Made by a program: the position numbers and the translations under genes. Shown here in pieces: positions 31,195 through 34,282 of a stretch of 34,282 nucleotides of DNA. The DNA is from Anaerolineaceae bacterium UBA6107 (GTDB lineage Bacteria > Chloroflexota > Anaerolineae > Anaerolineales > Anaerolineaceae): the NCBI GenBank assembly GCA_002428455.1, contig DIWL01000079.1, forward strand, positions 1-34,282, given 5' to 3'. Numbering within the stretch: position 1 is the first letter of the stretch; every line of letters begins with the position of its first letter. The notes below the pieces were generated by a model, which saw only the letters and a program-made list of their open reading frames with translations, was not told the DNA's origin and ran no database searches.

Positions 31195-31537
31195 GGATCT
31201 TCTTCTCAAGATGTTTAAGATCGGGCGGCAGAACGATCATTTCGGATTTCCCGTCACGGCTGCCCCCGGAGGGACGTGAGGAGTAAGCCGGGTTGGGGCG
31301 CTCCTCGGGCGGTGCTGGTTTCACCGGCGGAGGCGGCAGCGGCGGCATTTTCAGTTCCATGCGCCCCTGGTTGACCTCCTCCAGTGTGAACCAGAGTTTG
31401 CGTCCATCCGCGCAGATGACGACCATGCCGCCTTCAGGCAGCAGCCGGAACGACAGGGGTTGTGCCGGGTAACCCGGACGGGCGAAAGGCGCGGCCAGGT
31501 GTTGCGCCAGCCTGAGCTCAGGATTGCGGGCTGGCAT
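31172..31537 (-). CDS. Phage-operon protein with Pro-rich segment
   Basis: Protein of 121 residues from the ATG at 31535-31537 (MPARNPELRLAQHL). A folded N-terminal half (FRLLPEGGMVVICADGRKLW) is followed by a Pro-rich spacer (LKMPPLPPPPVKPAPPEERP) and a basic C-terminal helix (LPPDLKHLEKKIHDQ). It overlaps the holin-like gene upstream and the adaptor gene downstream. Function unknown. Confidence 0.6.
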   Translation of the reverse strand: MPARNPELRLAQHLAAPFARPGYPAQPLSFRLLPEGGMVVICADGRKLWFTLEEVNQGRMELKMPPLPPPPVKPAPPEERPNPAYSSRPSGGSRDGKSEMIVLPPDLKHLEKKIHDQSNRN

Positions 31538-31721
31538 TGCCGTTATCCTCAATGGCGACGCCGGTGGAATAGACCGCCAGGGCGGCCAGGGCAGCCTGCA
31601 AGGCCTGCCAGACGGTGATCTCTTGGGTGAAATAGGCCGCGGCGGTGGCGAGCAGGGCAGCGATCAGCACCCAGAACTTGCGCGAGCGCAGGATACGTTT
31701 GAGTTGTTCAAGGAAGGTCAT
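31518..31721 (-). CDS. Holin-like small membrane protein
   Basis: Protein of 67 residues with two hydrophobic segments (KFWVLIAALLATAAAYFT and QALQAALAALAVYSTGVAIE) separated by a short acidic turn. It has the size and layout of phage holins, and lies in a phage operon. However, no endolysin gene is next to it, so a pure structural or accessory role is possible. Start at the ATG 31719-31721 with AAGGAGAAACC as ribosome-binding site. Confidence 0.6.
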   Translation of the reverse strand: MTFLEQLKRILRSRKFWVLIAALLATAAAYFTQEITVWQALQAALAALAVYSTGVAIEDNGNASPQS

Positions 31722-31740
31722 GGTTTCTCCTTTTTTTGAT

Positions 31741-31850
31741 TGGTGTCATTGCGATGGCATCAGCACGAAGCAACGACAAAAACTTGTGGGGCGTAATGTC
31801 CTTTTTTTTGCACCCTGGTGCGTACTTTGCCAGGGGCATTACGCCCCTGC
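31741..31850. repeat. REP-like sequence and long inverted repeat inside phage operon
   Basis: An 11-bp inverted repeat GGGGCGTAATG / CATTACGCCCC (31788-31798 with 31837-31847) flanks a T-rich centre. Upstream the TGTCATTGCGATGGCATCAG and GAAGCAAC stretches resemble the scattered TCATTGCGA-x-GAAGCAA repeats common in bacterial genomes. It falls in the only sizeable gap of the operon, between capsid and holin-like genes, where it could act as an mRNA-processing or partial-termination signal. Confidence 0.5.
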
Positions 31851-31863
31851 TCCATAATTACCG

Positions 31864-33780
31864 TCAGGCCACGTTGGCCTTGTAGAGCGGGCGGTGATCC
31901 GCCACGAAGACAGAGACCCAGTGGCGCACTTTCATGCGGATCTCATCATTGGTGAAGAGAGCACCGTTCGTCTCTCCGTCGGCGATGATGATCTCGGGCA
32001 GCACGCCGAAACGCTCACCGAGGATGATGCCGGGGGCCAGGCGCGGATCAGCCAAAGCCGCCCAATCATTGGCATCGGTGAACTCGGGGCAGGTGATCAC
32101 GTCGCCCATCTGCCCGCGCTGCATGTTCTCCGAGAAGATGTTGCTTTCGTGGGCAAAGGACGGGTAGAGGATGTTCATGCCTGCCAGGCGCAGGTCGCGC
32201 GGCACCACCAGGTAGCGGGCGTCGAGCGCCATTTTTGGAGCGGTCCCGCCGCTGCCCACCGCCATCGGCTGGTTGTAGATCGCCTTGCCGGCGGCTTCCC
32301 ATGCGGCAGCAGAGAGGGCGGCGGTGCCGAGGTTGGCGTGATGGGCGCTTTCGAACACGTTGTAGGTGTCTGACATGACCGGGCCGGTGCCGCTGTTGGC
32401 GGTAAAAATGGCTCCCACCAGGGTTGAGATGCGCCGCAGGGCGGCCGAGGCCAGCTTGCGCGGGTACTGGCGTAATTTGTGCGTTTCGTCGCGTTCGAAC
32501 ATCTCCAGCGTCAGGCCGACATAGCCGCCGTATTTTCCCCAGGCGCCTGTCTCGGCGCTGTCCTTGACCGCCAGTTCAGTATAAGCAGCACCTTCTGCCA
32601 CTGAGGGCAGGACGGTGACTTCACCCACGAGCACACCGGTGATCTCCTGCAGGCTGTTGAAGTGTTCCACCTGCACCAGCGGCTCCCACCAGCGGTAACC
32701 GGAGCGGCCGAGTTCCTCCCATTGATCAATGATGACCTTGTTCATGGCGTTCTTGAGCAAGCCGGGCAGGTTGGAAGTTGCGGCGAACTGCGCGCGCTCA
32801 CGGTGGTAACCACCGGTGAAGCCGGTATCGCCGGTCATCAGGGTGTACAGCTCGCGTATGCCGCTGAGACGGGCCGGGTGCAACCCGCTTAGTTCCTGCG
32901 GCCGGTTGACGCCCAGCAGGTCGTGCAGGGCGGCGTTCACCTGGTCTTCCGGCGGGACGATGCTGGTGATAAGGGAAGCACCCTGGATAATACTGCCGGC
33001 GGTCAGTTCGCTTACCAGCGAGCGGGTTTCGGCGACCGCCTGCTGCAGTTCCGCGGGTTCAAAGACGCGGCTGCTGAAGCGGGCGCGCAGGCTGGATTCA
33101 GCAGCAGGGGGCAGGTGCGCGGCTGCCAGTGAGGTATCCAGCAAGCAGGCGCACATCTGCGCCTGCACACCGGAAGCTGATCCGGTGCGGTCAATTTCCG
33201 CGGGCATTTCGGTTGAAGCGGGGGGTACAACAGTGTTCTTTTCGTCTTGCATGTTCTTCTCCTGTAGGGCAAGTTGATGTTCATGAGGCTCAGCAGTACT
33301 GACCGCGTCCGGCAGAAAAGCGCCGCCGCGGGCAGGGTGGACGACCAGGTCAACCGAGAGGACTTTTTCAATGCACATCACCTCGCGTCCGGCGGCAGAG
33401 AACAACAGGTCAGCCGAGAAACCTACGCGGGGAGCGGGTGCAGCCCGCTTCAGCATTCCGGCAGCAGCCTGCTGCAGCAACCAGGCGGAGGGACCAAAGG
33501 GACGCAGGCTCAGGCGGATACCGCGATCCTCCTCAGACCAGCGCGGGTCGTGGCATACCCCGGCCAGGTCGCGCAGCGAACGGGCTTTCCAGTCGTGGTC
33601 GATGAAGCATTCCACCCCGTCCCACAGCGGCAGCGAATCGCGCAGCGCGGCAGCCGGAAATTCCCAGCCGTTGCCGTTTCCGGCAGTGATGGCAAGGATC
33701 TCGAACTCGCCATCCGCAGCTGGAGCGAAGGTCTGCAGGGTAATGCGCTCGCGGCGGGCGGCCGGTGTTGTTTCAGACAT
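31864..33780 (-). CDS. Prohead protease - major capsid protein fusion
   Basis: Phage head protein of 638 residues. The N-terminal about 155 residues look like an S78-type prohead protease: His62 (CFIDHDWK), Ser122 (VGFSADLL) and the SVDLVVHPARGGAF strand. A Gln/Glu/Ala-rich linker (about 160-310) resembles the scaffold or delta region. From about 310 to 638 the sequence is capsid-like: HRERAQFAATSNLPGLLKNA, HHANLGTAALSAAAWEAAGK, RYLVVPRDLRLAGMNILYPS and RMKVRHWVSVFVADHRPLYK, similar to Mu-type gpT/HK97-fold capsids. A strong internal start lies at codon 177 (33250-33252). Overlaps the portal gene by 8 bases. Fusion layout is visible in one uninterrupted frame. Confidence 0.8.
   Translation of the reverse strand: MSETTPAARRERITLQTFAPAADGEFEILAITAGNGNGWEFPAAALRDSLPLWDGVECFIDHDWKARSLRDLAGVCHDPRWSEEDRGIRLSLRPFGPSAWLLQQAAAGMLKRAAPAPRVGFSADLLFSAAGREVMCIEKVLSVDLVVHPARGGAFLPDAVSTAEPHEHQLALQEKNMQDEKNTVVPPASTEMPAEIDRTGSASGVQAQMCACLLDTSLAAAHLPPAAESSLRARFSSRVFEPAELQQAVAETRSLVSELTAGSIIQGASLITSIVPPEDQVNAALHDLLGVNRPQELSGLHPARLSGIRELYTLMTGDTGFTGGYHRERAQFAATSNLPGLLKNAMNKVIIDQWEELGRSGYRWWEPLVQVEHFNSLQEITGVLVGEVTVLPSVAEGAAYTELAVKDSAETGAWGKYGGYVGLTLEMFERDETHKLRQYPRKLASAALRRISTLVGAIFTANSGTGPVMSDTYNVFESAHHANLGTAALSAAAWEAAGKAIYNQPMAVGSGGTAPKMALDARYLVVPRDLRLAGMNILYPSFAHESNIFSENMQRGQMGDVITCPEFTDANDWAALADPRLAPGIILGERFGVLPEIIIADGETNGALFTNDEIRMKVRHWVSVFVADHRPLYKANVA
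33250..33263 (-). promoter_or_regulatory. Internal ribosome-binding site and ATG within protease-capsid gene
   Basis: On the minus strand AGGAGA-AGAAC-ATG gives an ideal Shine-Dalgarno five bases before Met177 of the fusion protein, in frame. Use of it would yield a separate 462-residue scaffold-capsid product, as in nested protease/scaffold genes of lambda-like phages. Confidence 0.6.
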
Positions 33781-34282
33781 CCAAACCTCCTTTCGTTTCT
33801 CCGCTGTTGGGATCCACCTTCAGCGGTTGTTCTTTTGCGGCAGGCTGTGCGTAGTCTCCGGGCGAAGCCTGGCGGCTGACCGGCGCCTGCCGCCCGCGGG
33901 TGAGCATCTCCTCCACGTTGACACTTTCACCGCAGAAGCGGTACACCAGGCGCAGCAGTTCGGCATCATCGATCAGGCCGCGGTCGCGCAGGGTGTAAAG
34001 CGTGGGCGAGATATTCCCGGCAGCCATGGCCAGCGCGATATTATCGCGTGCGGAGATGTCCGCGCCGTGCAGGCGGATCTCTGCGCGGCGGGAGACGCGG
34101 TGATCCAGCATTGAACGCCTGTTCACCACCGCCTGCAGCACATCGCCCAGCAGCCACAGGAAGAAGCGCTGGCGCTGCTCGAAGTGGCGGTAGGTGGGAC
34201 CGCCGGCAGCCTCCGCCGTGGTGCGGGTGGCACCTTCGGGTTCGGCCAGGAAGTGCAGCGGGATGCCTGCCCCGGCAGCGAG
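33773..34282 (-). CDS. Phage portal protein (C-terminal part; N-terminus beyond window)
   Basis: The frame is open to the window end. The visible residues begin LAAGAGIPLHFLAEPEGA and continue YRHFEQRQRFFLWLLGDVLQ, the conserved C-terminal part of portal proteins (Ala-x-Gly-x-Gly-Ile-Pro, then the helix with Phe-Glu-x-Arg-Gln). It ends in a hydrophilic tail (QASPGDYAQPAAKEQPLK). The gene enters from the right, overlaps the protease-capsid gene start by 8 bases and is the first operon gene in view. The portal forms the DNA channel at the head vertex. Terminase genes are expected further right. Confidence 0.8.
   Translation of the reverse strand, partial: LAAGAGIPLHFLAEPEGATRTTAEAAGGPTYRHFEQRQRFFLWLLGDVLQAVVNRRSMLDHRVSRRAEIRLHGADISARDNIALAMAAGNISPTLYTLRDRGLIDDAELLRLVYRFCGESVNVEEMLTRGRQAPVSRQASPGDYAQPAAKEQPLKVDPNSGETKGGLDV

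Larger units (their letters stand above)
28637..34282 (-). mobile_element. Prophage structural operon (partial, continues past window end)
   Basis: One minus-strand operon with almost every gene overlapping the next: portal, protease-capsid fusion, holin-like, Pro-rich protein, connector-like, neck-like, a 253-residue surface protein, a 133-residue and a 59-residue protein. Terminase and possible integrase lie outside or are missing. No tail sheath, tube, tape-measure or lysis enzyme gene occurs before the terminator. Confidence 0.8.

Overview
The window looks like a bacterial chromosome segment, most likely from a Chloroflexota (Anaerolineae-type) genome. This is inferred from the mix of gene families (DUF2089 zinc-ribbon regulator with a SHOCT-like partner, M32 carboxypeptidase, TldD/PmbA pair, short SerA, sortase with a Thr/Pro linker, secreted LamG-like proteins), not from a marker gene. 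Most of the DNA is moderately GC-rich. A roughly 2.3-kb stretch behind a tRNA-Lys gene is strikingly AT-rich.

Layout. 1-3009 (minus): a MacA/MacB-type export operon (adaptor, ATPase, permease cut by the window edge). 3072-6194: a secreted HExxH metalloprotein, an FmdB-type zinc ribbon, and guanylate kinase coupled to a rhomboid protease. 6243-9569 (minus): a LamG-like lipoprotein, an L,D-transpeptidase, a GNAT acetyltransferase and a DUF3109 cysteine-rich protein. 9676-12149 (plus): short SerA and an M32 carboxypeptidase, closed by a clear terminator. 12228-17093 (minus): an intact MFS exporter, the PmbA/TldD pair, and a wrecked second copy of the same MFS gene. 17177-18003: a DUF2089/SHOCT-like operon behind a strong promoter whose -35 lies inside a perfect palindrome. 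18162-21382: DUF6504 protein, two CDF metal exporters with different predicted metal sites (N-D/D-D, Mn-like, and H-D/H-D, Zn-like) and a NagD-like phosphatase. The Mn-like CDF has a structured leader ending in a terminator-like hairpin. 21504-22655: sortase and a small tail-anchored protein.

22768-25166: tRNA-Lys(UUU) followed by an AT-rich island bounded by a 24-bp perfect direct repeat of the tRNA 3' end (22829-22852 and 25143-25166). The island holds a truncated phage-type helix-turn-helix ORF, a secreted thermonuclease lipoprotein with an excalibur-like tail, and a voltage-gated potassium channel. No integrase is visible.

25359-28587: host-like membrane, secreted, SH3 and zinc-ribbon membrane proteins. 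28637-34282 (minus): a tightly overlapped phage structural operon: portal (cut by the window end), a protease-major capsid fusion with a strong internal start site, a holin-like protein, connector/neck-like proteins, a putative fibre-like protein and two small proteins. It ends at a terminator with no tail sheath, tube or tape-measure gene in the window.

The most notable items are the tRNA-Lys island with its nuclease/channel cargo, the capsid operon with the protease-capsid fusion and apparent absence of tail genes, the palindromic operator-promoter of the DUF2089 operon, the structured leader of the Mn-like CDF gene, and the partly deleted MFS paralogue.
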